Assembly: GCA_038373865.1 (NCBI GenBank)
Contig: JAXGGA010001710.1
Location: forward strand, 78,674 to 142,673
Reading direction: 5' to 3'
DNA length: 64,000 nt
Source: Uloborus plumipes
Lineage: Eukaryota > Arthropoda > Arachnida > Araneae > Uloboridae
The translations under genes were made by a program, and so were the position numbers. Each line of letters begins with the position of its first letter. The first letter of the stretch is position 1. Of the stretch, positions 11,071-22,391 are shown one piece after another. The notes beneath the pieces were generated by a model that was not told the DNA's origin, did not search any database, and saw nothing but the letters and a program-made list of their open reading frames with translations.

Positions 11071-11829
11071 CGCCCACGCGCCCGATTTCATCAATGAAGC
11101 TCGCAACACGGTCCGTCGTCGGTCACCCAAAATGGAAGTTCGGGCAGTTCTCTTCTCCGTTGGCTGCTGGAAGCGGGAGAAAGGAAAGGATGGAGTTCTG
11201 AGTCGTCGACCCGCCGATTGACCCCGTGCCACGCCTCAAGGAACGCAAGGAACGCGAAGGAACAGCCCGAGGGGTCCTCTCCGCCTTCTCTCTCACCCCT
11301 TTCGGAAAATCGCTGAGGGACGACGTAAAAAGGATGACTCGCAACTAAATTAACAAGTCGATGCTATATTTCCAAACTTGGTGAGCGTATGTGTTCAATG
11401 GGTAAAAAGATACAACCAGAGGCCGCGTATTCGGTTCGTATAGGGGGCAAGGAGGGCAACAGTCCCCTCGCTTCTAAAAGTAAGATCGAGTAAAAAATGA
11501 TTTTTTACTCAATGGATTCATTAGTTTCATCCAAACAAAAGCTGAAAATTCCGCAAATCGGGCATTTTTCATGTTATTTCCAAAAAATGGATTAAAATCA
11601 ACCAGCCAGGTTGGTTTTTGAGGCCACATTCCGCATTTTTTAAAAGTCAATTAATCAGCAATGTTAAAATCCAATATTATAGCCGAATTGTGGCAGAAAA
11701 AGGTGTAACATCCTCAACTCCCCCCCCCATTTCTTTCCACCCCCTTTGACGTATTTCTGTTGACCCTCCAGTTTTTTGGTGCACCAATAGCGAGTGCAGT
11801 TGCGTACCCAAAAGGGGTGCAAAGGGACA
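11071..11829. other. No gene seen; GC-rich block 11071-11300
   Basis: 11071-11300 is GC- and CpG-rich (CGCCCACGCGCCCG; GTCCGTCGTCGG) with overlapping open frames on both strands, none resembling a protein I know. The rest is AT-rich with a C run at 11722-11729. Confidence 0.5.
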
Positions 11830-12180
11830 CACTGCAAAAAAAAATGTTATTTTTACTATATAATAGTGGCAGCAGATATTCCAGTTTAAAATTGTAAAAT
11901 GCACAGTAATAAACTGAAATTAGCAATTTTACAGTCTATTGCTGTAAACTAGCAATTTTACTGCTTATTCCTGTAAAATTCGGAATTTTATAGTTTATTA
12001 CTGTAAACTAGCAATTTTACACTCTATTCCTATAAAATTAGCAATATTACAGTTTATTACTATAAATTAGCAATTTCACAGTCTATTACTGTAAAATGAG
12101 CAATTTTACAGTTTATTACTATAAAATTGGTATAAAATTAGCTGTATTATACTGCAAAAATAACATCTTTTTTTGCAGTG
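11830..12180 (+). mobile_element. Palindromic-module MITE, copy 5
   Basis: 351 bp. CACTGCAAAAAAAAATG at the left, CATCTTTTTTTGCAGTG then TA at the right. The inner part is a run of about six modules of 28-30 bp (CAATTTTACAGTYTATTACTGTAAA type), which makes it the clearest example of the module repeat. Confidence 0.85.
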
Positions 12181-12182
12181 TA

Positions 12183-13469
12183 GTTCAAAAAATAGTCAAT
12201 AACACAGCACATACATTTAAATTATAACTCATCATTACATACGTTCAAATTTTGCTAAAAACATTGAATGTAAAAAAAGCAAAAAACAACCAACTTGCAT
12301 TTTTCTGCATTCAGTAAATCATCACTGTTAAAAAAAAGAAAACAAAAGTGTGAAAGGGCCGACGCATAATCTGAATCGTGGATTATCCGACTGCGGATAA
12401 TTGGGAGTCTACTATTGTTGTCATTTTGTATGAATAAGTTTTTTTTCCCCTATCTTTAAAAGTCCTTTAAATAAGTGCTCAGCGATGCGAAACAGCCGTC
12501 AAATAAAAACGAAAGTGGATGCCGACATTTAAATATTCAGAGCAGGTGACCGAAAATTTGCGACTTTTCATTCATATACCGACCCCAGCTACCGAGGTCT
12601 TTTGCTTTTCCGCTAGATGAGGGGACATAATAAGGGATGGTTATTGAACGCACCTATGGTTATGGCGGCACTCTTTTTCTCTTGACCTTCGGATTTTTTG
12701 GCGGGAAAAAAGACGCGGGAATTTTTTTATTGTAATTACGTGCAAAAAAAACGAAAGCTATAAAGGTTTCTCATAGCAAGCATTTTTCCCATGCTTTTAA
12801 TTGGGCATTCATTTTTTCAGAAACAGTGATCTCACCGCGTTTTTACTAATTAATTAGTTTTCAGATAAATAATTATGGTGATTATTTAATTTTTCAAAAA
12901 CAAAAAACATAAATAAAAATGAATCGATATTAATTTTTATTTTTTATTCACACCTTACATGTGTCATTATGTTTAAATATTAATTAAATACATGCTGTTA
13001 ATGAAAGAAAATTAAAAAAAAATAGAATTAACTTTTTTTCCCTTGATTAAATATTTATCAACTATTTATCCAAAAGAGATTTTAGGATTTTGTTGACTTA
13101 AAGTGATTAATTAGGGGATTATATTCCTAATTTACTTTTTTTCTTACTATATTATTTTTTATTACTAAATAGGTTTCTAATCAGATACAGTGTACAGTGA
13201 ATTTACGGTAATGAGACAGGCAGAACACACACTTGGCATGCCATTTAAATTAAAAGAAAAAACAAAACATTTAAAAACTTCTTATGACATAAACGATACA
13301 TAAACGTTCAAAAGTTACAAAAACAGCTGAAAAATTAAAAAGTAAAAAATAAATAAATTATCTAAGGACAAAATTTTCTTCATCACAAAAATATGTATTC
13401 AAAAATAAAACCGTTACTTAAAACCAGAAGGAAAAGGCTCAAAATAAGTTTTTGAGTCTTATGTTTACT
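12183..13469. other. No gene seen; one pogo-like terminus fragment
   Basis: AT-rich. Around 12363-12418, GTGGATTATCCGACTGCGGATAATTGGGAGTCTACT resembles, read inwards from the right, the end of a pogo/Tigger-type element; the other end was not found. Nothing else recognised. Confidence 0.4.
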
Positions 13470-14475
13470 CTCTGAAAACTCTCTAACTCGTTAAGGCTGA
13501 ATTTTACTTTCTAAAAGGACTCTATGAAAATACTTCTGCTTTGAAAAACGAAACTAAAATTTAAATCAAAAGCGAAGTGTTCAAAGCAAAATTTAGCATT
13601 TTATATTCACACTGTGAGAACAAACGTGTTAAAATTTGTTCTCTGAAAAAGTCGACTAATAAAATTTAAAAATGAAATCGAAATTTAAAAATAGAAGTGA
13701 ATTTATTGTTTTATATTAACTCTATGGGAACTAATTCGTTAAGATTGATACACTAAGTTAGAACTGTGATGTTGTAAAACTTTTAAAGGCTTGGTTAGAA
13801 AACTATGCATTCAAAATGAAACAAACTTTTGAAACAGAGGCGTGGTGCTCAAAATAAAATCTACCGTTTTATATCAACTCTGGGAACAAATAGTCGTTAA
13901 GATTGATACACTGAGAAAGAATTATGATGTTACAAAATTTTACTCTCTAAAATACTTAATCATAGAATTTTTCACTGAATAATGAAACCTAAGTTTTAAA
14001 AGAGGAAGAATTCAAAATAAAATTTGAATTTTCAAATTACCTCTGTGATTACTAATTTGTTATTATCGTTCAAAATATTTTTTTTTTCACTTTATATTTA
14101 CAATTCTAAGAACTAATTCGTTAGGATTGATATCTTGACTCAGAGTTTCGATCTTAATTTTTTTTTTTTTTCCAAAAAATACTCAGTTGTAATATTTTGC
14201 TATGAAATGTAAAACCGAAAAACAAAAATCGAAAGTGAAAGTATTCGAAATAAAATTTTGTGTAATATGTTTTTGTTGTGAGAATTAACTCGAGAATGTT
14301 GATACAATGAGAAAGAGTTACGATATTACAAAGTTTTATTCTCCAAAAAAACTTAGTTGAACTCTTGCTCTCAAAAATGAAACCTACATTTTACAGCAAA
14401 AGCTTACTATTTGAAACAAAGCTCTGAGCTTCATTTATTTATTTATTTTGTGGTGAGAACAAACTTGGTAGCACT
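13470..14475 (+). repeat. Diverged tandem array, about 160-175-bp units
   Basis: A block like GAACTAATTCGTTAAGATTGATACACT recurs near 13480, 13617, 13727, 13890, 14108, 14280 and (weakly) 14454, each followed by 'gatgttacaaaattttactctctaaaa' and 'aaatgaaacctaa' segments. Units are strongly diverged and of uneven length. Non-coding, old satellite-like DNA. Confidence 0.65.
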
Positions 14476-14599
14476 AACATTGCTACTGTGGCATAAAGTT
14501 GAGAAAAAATGTTTTTCAGTGAATTTATTATTATCATTATTTATTTTCATTTATTATATTTCTCTCTCTTTTCTTTTCAGTTCATTGTAAAAAAAAATG

Positions 14600-14755
14600 T
14601 GTAACCTGACTCCATAAAAGCGGTGGCAGCATAGCTAATTCCAATGCAATGGAGTAACTTTACTGATGAAACTGGTGTAAGGTTATGAGCGATCCGGTAC
14701 ACCAGTTTAATCAGTAAAGTATAACTCTGTTGCGTAGCTATGATGCCATCGCTTT
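14600..14755 (+). repeat. Inverted-repeat element Y, copy 1
   Basis: Starts GTGTAACCTGACTCCATAAAAGCGGTGGCAG and folds back on TACACCAGTTTAATCAGTAAAGT...GATGCCATCGCTTT. The arms 14617-14685 and 14698-14755 pair with some mismatches. A relative at 52461-52624 begins GTAACCTTACTCCAT and shares CGGTGGCAG, so this is a dispersed MITE-like family. Confidence 0.65.
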
Positions 14756-14848
14756 AACACAAACTGTTTAGTGCTCAAAAAATCGACTATTTTGAAAACT
14801 GTTTGAAGGCAATGATCAGCGAATGCTGATGGAGAGAAAGAAAAAAAA

Positions 14849-15631
14849 TCTGGTATGGACCCCACACTACTTCCTTTTACGTGTAAATTTCTTAGTAGTT
14901 GCCTAAAGTGTAAAAAAGAGTGCTTGGAGTGATCAAGGTAACAATTCAAATATTTACTCCAGTAATCTGCCACAAAACAATGCAAAAAATATTTTACAAC
15001 GATTAATTTTCTAAATATTGCCGATTTTAACATCATTCAGTGGATTTTTCGCAAAATATCGCCAATAGCGCCAAATTGAACCCAAATTCAAAAAAAAAAA
15101 TTTTTTTGCCAAATTTGTCGCCAACTTGGCAATATATCGCCAAGTTGGCGTCAAACACTTGGCGACCAAAAGCTTGGCGATATATCGCCAAGTGGTCGTG
15201 CCAATTCATATCACTTGAGTCTGCATTGAAATTAACATTGATTTACCCCAAAAAAGGGGTAAAACACTCCCTTGGAAACATTCGAATGCAACCACAAGGG
15301 GAGGTGCACAACTAGACCATCCTCAGAGCCTACATACCAAGCTAGAAGTTTCTACGGCATATAGTTTTTGAGTTATGCGAGCCACATACGCACATACATC
15401 CGCACATACGTACATACAAACGTCCCGAGAAAACTCGTCGTAATTAACTCGGGGGTGGTCGAAAATGATTTTTCGGCTGGTTATATGTTGGCAGGTACGT
15501 ATGCACGTGCTGACAGGTCGAGAAAACGACTCAACATTCATTCAGGGGTGAGTAAAATCAAAATTTTGACCCAAATTTGAGGAAAAATTTTTTCGCGATC
15601 ACAATACTTCCTTTACTACGTAAAAGGAAGT
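14849..15631 (+). mobile_element. Rolling-circle-like element Z, copy A
   Basis: Non-coding element starting TCTGGTATGG after an A run and ending in the hairpin ACTTCCTTTACTACGTAAAAGGAAGT. The 14-mer ACTTCCTTTTACGT at 14869-14882 is exactly inverted at 15618-15631. The middle holds TTGGCGA/TCGCCAA palindromes (15117-15200) and an ACATAC-rich stretch (15387-15421). Subterminal asymmetric inverted repeats, a central simple repeat and a 3' hairpin resemble Helentron-associated non-autonomous elements (HINEs). No CTRR 3' end is seen, so the class is inferred. Other copies: 39800-40254 and three within 44032-46333. Confidence 0.65.
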
Positions 15632-15665
15632 AAAAGAGCTAAATTTCTCTACAAAATGAGTTGCA

Positions 15666-15983
15666 CACTGCAAAAAATGAATGTTCTTTTTACGGTATAA
15701 TAGACAATACAGATAGTAATAAACTGTAAAAATTGTTGATTTTACAGTAATAAACTAAAATTCCTAACTTTACAGTGCAAAACTGTAAAATTGCTAGTTT
15801 TACAGTTTATTACCGTGCATTTTACAGTTTTAAACTGGAATCTCTGCTGCTAGTATTATACTGTTGTTTTTACAGTTTAATACAGCTAAATTTTACGGCT
15901 ATAAACCGTAAAATTTCTAACTTTACAGTAACTTTGCAGTAACTGTACTTATACTGTGTAAAATAAGTCCATTTTTTGCAGTG
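15666..15983 (+). mobile_element. Palindromic-module MITE, copy 6
   Basis: 318 bp. CACTGCAAAAAATGAATG at the left and CCATTTTTTGCAGTG at the right. It contains the family words CAGTTTTAAACTGGAATCTCTGCTG and modules with ACAGTTTATTACCGTG. It lies 34 bp after element Z copy A. Confidence 0.8.
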
Positions 15984-16727
15984 AGAGGAAGACTAGAAGT
16001 TTTTTCTACAAAATCGACTGCAGGAGCAGTTGGGTGGTTCCCTCCAAACTCGATGTCCAATCGCGAAGATGCGGCTGTATTGTAGAAGAGCAAAAAACAA
16101 AAGCGCTCGGCGTGTGTGGGTTTCGCGCCCAGACGAAGAAGAAGCCGAGTGATTCACGCTCTGATTTTTTGCTGCTCGGATCCTGGCTCCGACGACCTTA
16201 CTCGGATTCCGGCCCGAAGGCGGCGGCATTCCAAGGCCGCTGAATCACATGGAGGAGTTCAACCCCTTCGCGCTCTCTGGGATCGTTTATCTGGGCGATC
16301 GGAGTTGGCGAAATGGCGTGGGAATCTCCAGCGCTTTGGCAGAGGCGGTGGTTGTCGGGGATTTTTTCGTCTCTTTCCTCGCCCCACTCGCTTGCTCTCC
16401 ATCACATTATTACACCGATGTGAAGTATGAAGATTTAATGTACTTTCAAATTGAATCGGGGGGGGGGGGTGAGAGCAAAAACAACATCAGTCACAAAAAT
16501 TCGTTCTTTTTGGAAACGAGCTGTGGGAGTCAAGATGCATGTTGATATCAAAAATAACGTCAGTCAGGTCACTAATTTGAAAGATACGCGGCTTGCTATT
16601 TAATTGTTGACCGTGAAAACAATGCTAGAGTTAAGACGTTTTCCTCTCTCCTGAACAATTTGAAGTTCATGACTGACGTTGTTTTTGCACTCACCGATTC
16701 GATTTCATTCGCCAATTGTGATAGCCA
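15984..16727. other. No gene seen; GC-rich block 16020-16400
   Basis: 16020-16400 is CpG-rich with frames open on the plus strand (16116-16430 and 16249-16545) but no recognisable domain. A G run occupies 16459-16468. TATGAAGATTTAATGTACTTTCAAATT at about 16427-16455 recurs as a near copy at 17114-17141, so copy 7 of the MITE sits between duplicated flanks. Confidence 0.5.
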
Positions 16728-17068
16728 CACTACGAAAAATAAACGTTCGTTTTTACAGTATAATACTGCAAACAGAGATTCCAGTTTAAAATTGCAAAAT
16801 GCACAGTAATATACTAGCAACTTTACAGTTTATTACCATAAAATTAGCTGTATTATACTGTAAAAACAGCATTATAATACCGGCAGCAGAGGTTGCAGTT
16901 TAAAACTGTAAAATGCACGGTAATAAACTGCAAAACTAGCAGTGTTACAGTTTAGTACTGTAAAAGTAGAAATTTTGCAGATCATCACTGTAAAATTAGC
17001 AATTTTTACAGTTTATTGCTATAAAATTAGCTGTATTGTACTGAAAAACAACATTCCTTTTTTACACT
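16728..17068 (+). mobile_element. Palindromic-module MITE, copy 7
   Basis: Left end CACTACGAAAAATAAACG, right end ACAACATTCCTTTTTTACACTC (degraded). Modules with CAGTTTATT and ACTGTAAAATTAGC are evident, as is an internal terminal-like block near 16870-16920. Confidence 0.75.
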
Positions 17069-17224
17069 CGTTTGCTCTCTATCAAAGTCTCTTCTACTGT
17101 CTCTTCGAAGGCGATATGAAGATTTAATACACTTTCAAATTTTATTCGCCAATTGAAGGATTTGGAGAACGAAATTGTGATGTTACAATTTTTGAAAATA
17201 CAATGTGGACAATAGAAAGCAATA

Positions 17225-17860
17225 GGGTAGTTTTCGATTTTTCAATTTTACTTTTATATGATAGAGTAACATGTGTGAACATCATCGGTGAAAAAATTTT
17301 TGCGATACGATAAGTAGTTTTTTTTTAAATAATTTTTAAAGTTCAAGAAAATGTGACGTCACTCGGCGGCGGAAGAAACGTCATCGGTACTTCCGCCGCG
17401 CCTCAGCTGACGAGGAGAAGCGAAGGAAACGCTTGGCTACGTTGAAGACGCACTTGAAGACTATTAACTCCTCGTGATTTTGGAAGATTTAAATCGCTCG
17501 TCCTCTCGAAAATAGGCAAAAACCATCATTGATGTCACTTGAGGGAGATTGTTGGACTGTCCTTTGACGTATCCTGTCTCCATCATGCATCAAAAGGATT
17601 ATTAAATATCTAAAAATTAAAAATAACTACGCGCTCAAAATGTCCGTAGCGATAACACGGGTCCGTCGCGGAGAGCTGAGGATTGAGGCCGAGTGACGTA
17701 ACTCGTGACGTATCAGAAAAGCGCGCTTGGATTTTTAAAAATTCATTAAAAATCAATCGTTGTGTTTTAAAATACGGCAGTGGTGAATTTTGGAGTTTTG
17801 AGGGTCAAGTAACAATATTTAATGATCAAAATGGGGATTTTTAATACGTCACAACTACCC
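17225..17860 (+). mobile_element. TA-flanked MITE with GGGTAGTT termini
   Basis: GGGTAGTT (17225-17232) and AACTACCC (17853-17860) are inverted ends, each flanked by TA; the symmetry extends as CAATA/TATTG. The 636-bp interior includes a GC-rich block (17350-17460) with TGACGTCA and repeated GTGACGTAA/GTGACGTAT words. No transposase seen. This is a candidate non-autonomous Tc1/mariner-like element. Confidence 0.55.
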
Positions 17861-17862
17861 TA

Positions 17863-18968
17863 TTGGAATAGGTAAGATTATATAACTTGGTACATCAAAA
17901 AGTAGAAGTCATTCGATTAACTTCATACGCACTTTACGACAAAACCAGAAAAAAAAAACTGCAACAACTGAAACAATAAAACTTTGAACTTCAATTACTC
18001 TCAACTTTCCCGATGAAAATAAGCCGAGCATCCAAACTTGATTCTAAATTCATCGGCACGGGACTTCACTGCTCGTAAATTGCTCCAAATCTCACCGTAT
18101 TTCGAGCAAAACGCATCGGATTTTGCTGCTCGGATTCTGTTTGGCCGATGAGACATATTGGAGCAATTCCCGATAAGAACTCATGGAATCCGATCATCGG
18201 CCGGTGAGAATTTCATCGGGTTTCGATGAATGGCCGATCATCGGCCGATGAGATTATGCTGCGAGGGAATTCACCTGCAGAACTTGGACTAATTACCCTG
18301 TGTGCCTTCCCGTTGTCAGACTCGGCTGCCTGGTGATATTAGTTAAAACTAAATTTAATTTATTTTTCCTCAATGTTCATAAGCAATTTTTCGTGATTGC
18401 TTTATTCCCTGCCATCCCACGATGTCCTTCCTATGACGTATGACATGTCGCCGTACGGATGGCACTCTGCATTTGTCGATTAAGAAAGTGGGCGTCGCTC
18501 AGTTCATTTGCTCCAAGGCGTGTCTTTTATCGAAAGGGCGTACGGGAATAATAAGGAGGTGAACGGATCCGAATTCGAGACAAAATCCGTGTAGGATGCC
18601 GTTTTATAGAGGAGGTGTCTCTGCAATCAACGATGCATTTGTCACGATGAAACTATGATGCACAACCAGACCTTCTATAGTGTCTTTCAGATATCATATG
18701 ACGCATCATAGCGAAGGGATGGGGGTTGCTACGATAGCCTCATTTAAAATCAAGTTAGATAAAAGAGATGACTCAAGCAGATGATTTCACTTTTTCTTCT
18801 CTCTGCTCCATTCAGTTCTAATTTATGTATTTTTTATTTTTTACCTTAATCTATGCATGTATTAAGAATTCAGTTCAAGGTCGAATCTCATGCTGATTAT
18901 TTAAAAAAAAGAGAGAGGATTGCAATGCAGATTCTCTTCGAGCATATTAGTACAACAACATTGGAATC
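17863..18968. other. No gene seen; ATCGGCCGATGA word cluster
   Basis: Between 18005 and 18265 the words TCATCGG, GGCCGATGAGA and GATCATCGGCCGRTGAGA recur in both orientations, giving a self-complementary cluster of unknown nature. The rest is unremarkable. Confidence 0.45.
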
Positions 18969-19350
18969 CAGACATAAGGTCCAAGACCAAAAGGTCCGCG
19001 GACATTTCACTTCACTTCACACTCCAGGTTCCACCGTTCCAACCACAACTCGTAGTTTAACCGGGATATGGGCGTCAAGAGCGCTCTATTTTTTTATCCA
19101 GGTCTGAAACCGAGCAAACCCCTGGTCCAGTACCCCCAGAGGTATCGATTCACTTGGAGGACTTTATGACTACGACCCTTAATAAACATCGCCCGGCCAC
19201 CATTAGTGAAGACGGTGGATCTTTGATCGGACATGATCGAACCCGGAACCCTCCAGTTACGAGTCCGGCGCATTACCGGTCGGGCCACTACGGACCAAGG
19301 TCCCGGTCCCCAGACAGAAAATCCACGTCCAAAAGGTCCGAGGGATGGAA
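18969..19350 (+). repeat. AAGGTCC phrase repeat, locus 1, carrying a SINE
   Basis: CATAAGGTCCAAGACCAAAAGGTCCGCGGACA at the left and AATCCACGTCCAAAAGGTCCGAGGGA at the right are pieces of a dispersed repeat made of ~15-bp AAGGTCC phrases. A tRNA-derived SINE (19006-19296) separates them. Confidence 0.7.
19006..19296 (-). mobile_element. tRNA-derived SINE, family B, full-length copy
   Basis: On the minus strand the 5' region (from 19296) reads like a tRNA: a box A-like TGGCCCGACCGG and a box B GGGTTCGATC, with an anticodon-loop-like CTCGTAA that suggests a tRNA-Thr origin. A body containing CTCCAAGTGAA, CCTCTGGGGGT and CCCGGTTAAAC follows, ending in a (GTGAA)n tail at 19006. SINEs are copied by LINE reverse transcriptase. 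The second copy (22474-22644) lacks the tRNA head. The target duplication is unclear (AAGGTCCGCGG versus AAGGTCCCGG). Confidence 0.75.
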
Positions 19351-20757
19351 GATCGGAGTTATAAAAAAAATCTTTTGACATTTTTTTCAAGGCACAAAAA
19401 TACTGCTTGACATTTTCAGAGGAACGAAATTCATTTTCGGAGGAGTGAAAAATGCTGTAACACTGAAGACCACAATAGTGATTAATTCCATCAATGAAAA
19501 AATAAAAAATAACTGGTTTTCTGAGAACAAAATGGAAGATGGTAGCGAAGCCTATTTCGCTTTCCAGTTTAGAATGTTTGGCATTTCCAATTTGAAAAAT
19601 CAAAACAAAATCTAAAAACATTCAAGTGTTGTATCATAAAATTCCAATTGCTTTCTTTCATGACCGCTAAATTTTTCTTTCTCCGATTCAAAATCAAGTC
19701 AAACATGAAGCGAACTTGAACTAGAGTAAATATTTAGGTTCATCCAAGATAAGAGCTGTTTTTCAATGAACCTTGTGACTACTACTACGAAGTAGTGAGT
19801 CAGAGAATCGCCATGAATGAAAAGCTGTGGCCCCTCCAGAGAGGTCCACTAATGAATGGATGGGGGGGGGGGGACTCATTTCCGGTATCGTAGACGCCAA
19901 AGCAAACATTATTCCCTTTCTCCCCCTTTGCTGCTGATAAAACGAAGGATCATGGTTTGCGGAAGTTGGCACGTGATTTCGTCTTGGGAGATTGTGGTCA
20001 CCGAGTTCTAGGCAAACAACAACACGCAGCTAAATACAAACAAAATCCGAGCCTGGAATATGAGTCTGTGTGCATAGCCCCACCCTTTCAGTGAGACATT
20101 TCAAGCGTGCGTCAGATGAAAAGAGGTGTTATTTTTGTGAACAAGATGAGGAAGAACACGAAAAGCAAAAATCAGTAGTCAAAATTTGGAAACAAAAATC
20201 ATATTACTGTTTGTTCTTGAAAAACGCGAAGCACCGTTGAACGGTTATATTTTTTAAAAAGGATGACATCTTGGTTAAGAAAATGCACAAGGGCAAATTT
20301 TCTGCTTTGTCTGATATTGTTTTCCTGGATCTGATAAGGAAGGGAAGTAGAAAAAAAAGACCATAAAATCAAACCAACACGATTAAATGAATCTCTATTA
20401 AAATTAAAAAATAACTCTCACATCCTTCTTTCCATTATCACTATCACTACTACTTTTATAACATCAGCAAGAGACCTGACGCAAACCCAAACCAATGCTC
20501 GACTATATTGAACCACAATTGAATAACTATTTGTGTGTGACCCGCAATTTAACAACTATCAACCCAATTCCCTCACGACCTTTTAGCTGCGAATTAACCT
20601 TTTTGCACCGGTCGAAAAAAATATCATTGTAATCTTAAAGTCACTGTACTCTGCATTTTCTTCATGATTAGGGCTTACGATGTTTATCCTTTTAATTATT
20701 CTTTAAGAGCGAAAATTCTCTGATCATTTTTCATTTTACAGAATTTAACATAAAAAA
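19351..20757. other. No gene seen
   Basis: Mixed AT-rich sequence with a G run at 19862-19872. A 175-codon minus-strand frame (19094-19621) runs through the SINE and shows no domain, so I do not call it a gene. Confidence 0.5.
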
Positions 20758-21265
20758 AATGAGACCAATATATCTTAGTTTCCTTCAAATAACTTGTTAA
20801 TATTTCTAGTACCTCTTCAAAACTTAACACCTATTCCGAAATAAAATAAAAATTGTAGCAATAGTTATCGCATCGGGAAAACGAAAATCCGGCTCTTGCC
20901 AACTTGTAAAGTATGCACCCGCTCGTCACTTCTACAACCTGTTGATCTATCTCCAAACACTATTCAACCCTCAATAACTATCACTAAATAATCAAACACT
21001 ATATTCAAAGTGTTTCACAATTCAATAACAATTAAACCGTGAGACCAATGAATTTTCCTTGTTTTGTTTAAGTTGGTTCAAATGAGTTGCTAACATTTCA
21101 AGTATTTCTTCAACATTTAACACCCATCTCAAAAAGAAAATCCAAATTATAACTACAGTTCTCACCCAGGCGGGGCAATAAGGAAACCGAAAATCCGTTT
21201 CTTGTCAACCTGAAAAGTATAACGCTCATTCGTCACTCCGACAACCTGTTAACCCGGGGCCTTTT
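20758..21265 (+). repeat. Direct duplication, about 280-bp period
   Basis: GAGACCAAT near 20761 and 21041 starts two diverged copies that share TTAACACCYAT, CCGAAAATCCG, CTTGYCAACYTG and TCRTCACT...ACAACCTGTT in the same order. This looks like an old tandem duplication; no coding sequence. Confidence 0.7.
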
Positions 21266-21697
21266 AACCCTGTTAAAAGACCCAATTTCCGCACACCCCC
21301 TGAAATGTTTTTCACCCCTCTTCCACACCTCCTCAAGGTTGGTGAAGATGAGGGGATTTCCTCCCCTCTCTGTTTAGATTTGTAGGAAAAGTTGGCACGC
21401 TTGTGTTGTAAATAACGATCGCGGGCTTCCCCGTTTCTTGTTTTGTTTTTTTTTTGGTCGGCCCCATTCATTCATCAAAGCCTTCGGGAAAATAACAGCC
21501 TTCTCGCCCCCTTTTACTTTACAATACCCGAGGAAGAAAACTCCGCCAGGTACAGTGGCAGTGGAATGCGGATTTCAGGTAGGCAAGGCGCCAAAGAGTC
21601 TCGAAAGTGGTGGCGGTTCCACCAAGAAGAGCGGAATTTTAAATATCAACATCATTCAAAAGTGATATATTTCTCATATTCATTATGGGGTTTTGAT
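21266..21697. other. No gene seen
   Basis: Moderate G+C with overlapping open frames on both strands (21226-21471 and 21443-21766), none recognisable. Confidence 0.5.
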
Positions 21698-22140
21698 AAA
21701 AGGTCCACGAACAGAAGATCCACGTTCAAAAAGTCCGAGGGACAAAAGATCCAAGCAGTGGCGTAGGAAAGGGGGTGGTTCCCGGGTCCGGACCCCCCCC
21801 CCCCCGCTCCTTGAAGCTCAAAATTAAGTTATTCAATTCTATTTAAGATACTTTTTTTTATCATCTAATAAATTTTCTGTATTTATGACTGTCTGTAAAA
21901 AACTGAAATCAAATTATTCTGTTTACATTTCCATGTATCAAAGTTGGATATTTTAAAATTGAACACCCCCCTTGAGGACATAACAGACATAAGGTCCAAT
22001 GGACATAAGGTCAATAGACATAAGATCCAAGAAACATAAGGTCCGACAGACAAAAGATCCATGAACAGAAGATCCACATTTTTGGACAACGATGGCAGAA
22101 GGTCCAGTTTTCTCAGCGGGGTGGACTTGAGGTCCAATTT
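21698..22140 (+). repeat. AAGGTCC phrase repeat, locus 2, interrupted
   Basis: AAGGTCCACGAACAGAAGATCCACGTTC starts the locus, and GGACAACGATGGCAGAAGGTCCAGTTTTCTCAGCGGGGTGGAC closes it (about 22085-22127), matching the canonical 3' end of the family. Between them lie several AGACATAAGGTCC phrases and an inserted stretch (21756-21975). Confidence 0.75.
21756..21975 (+). mobile_element. Insert starting CAGTGGCGTAG
   Basis: Interrupts the phrase repeat. It starts CAGTGGCGTAGGAAAGGGGG, carries a run of C at 21793-21805, and ends near ACACCCCCCTTGAG. The start resembles common non-autonomous transposon ends, but I could not find a clean inverted partner or target duplication. Confidence 0.4.
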
Positions 22141-22391
22141 TAAAGTTTATCATTTGTCTCAAACTTATTTTGTTAAATATTCAAGTTATACGCGGTATTT
22201 ATGGCTTGATGTCCTAGATTCATTTTTCATATTGACTACGCAAATGGGTATGAATAATAAAGAAGGAAAAAAAATCAAGCGGACTTCAGGGATGATTTAT
22301 TTTCAAGAAATTGCCAAATATTTTCAAAACTAATAACTCTGATAGCGTGATGTTTATATGTAACGTTTCCATGTAACAACACCATTCCAAA

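Noticed and set aside
15323..15580. Open frames on both strands in element Z (also near 44532-44777 and 45343-45837)
   Set aside because: The same frames recur because the DNA is the same repeat; peptides follow the ACATAC microsatellite (HIRTYIRT, CMYVCA) and have no domain.
19094..19621. 175-codon minus-strand frame
   Set aside because: Crosses a tRNA-derived SINE and unrelated flank; no domain, no conserved composition.
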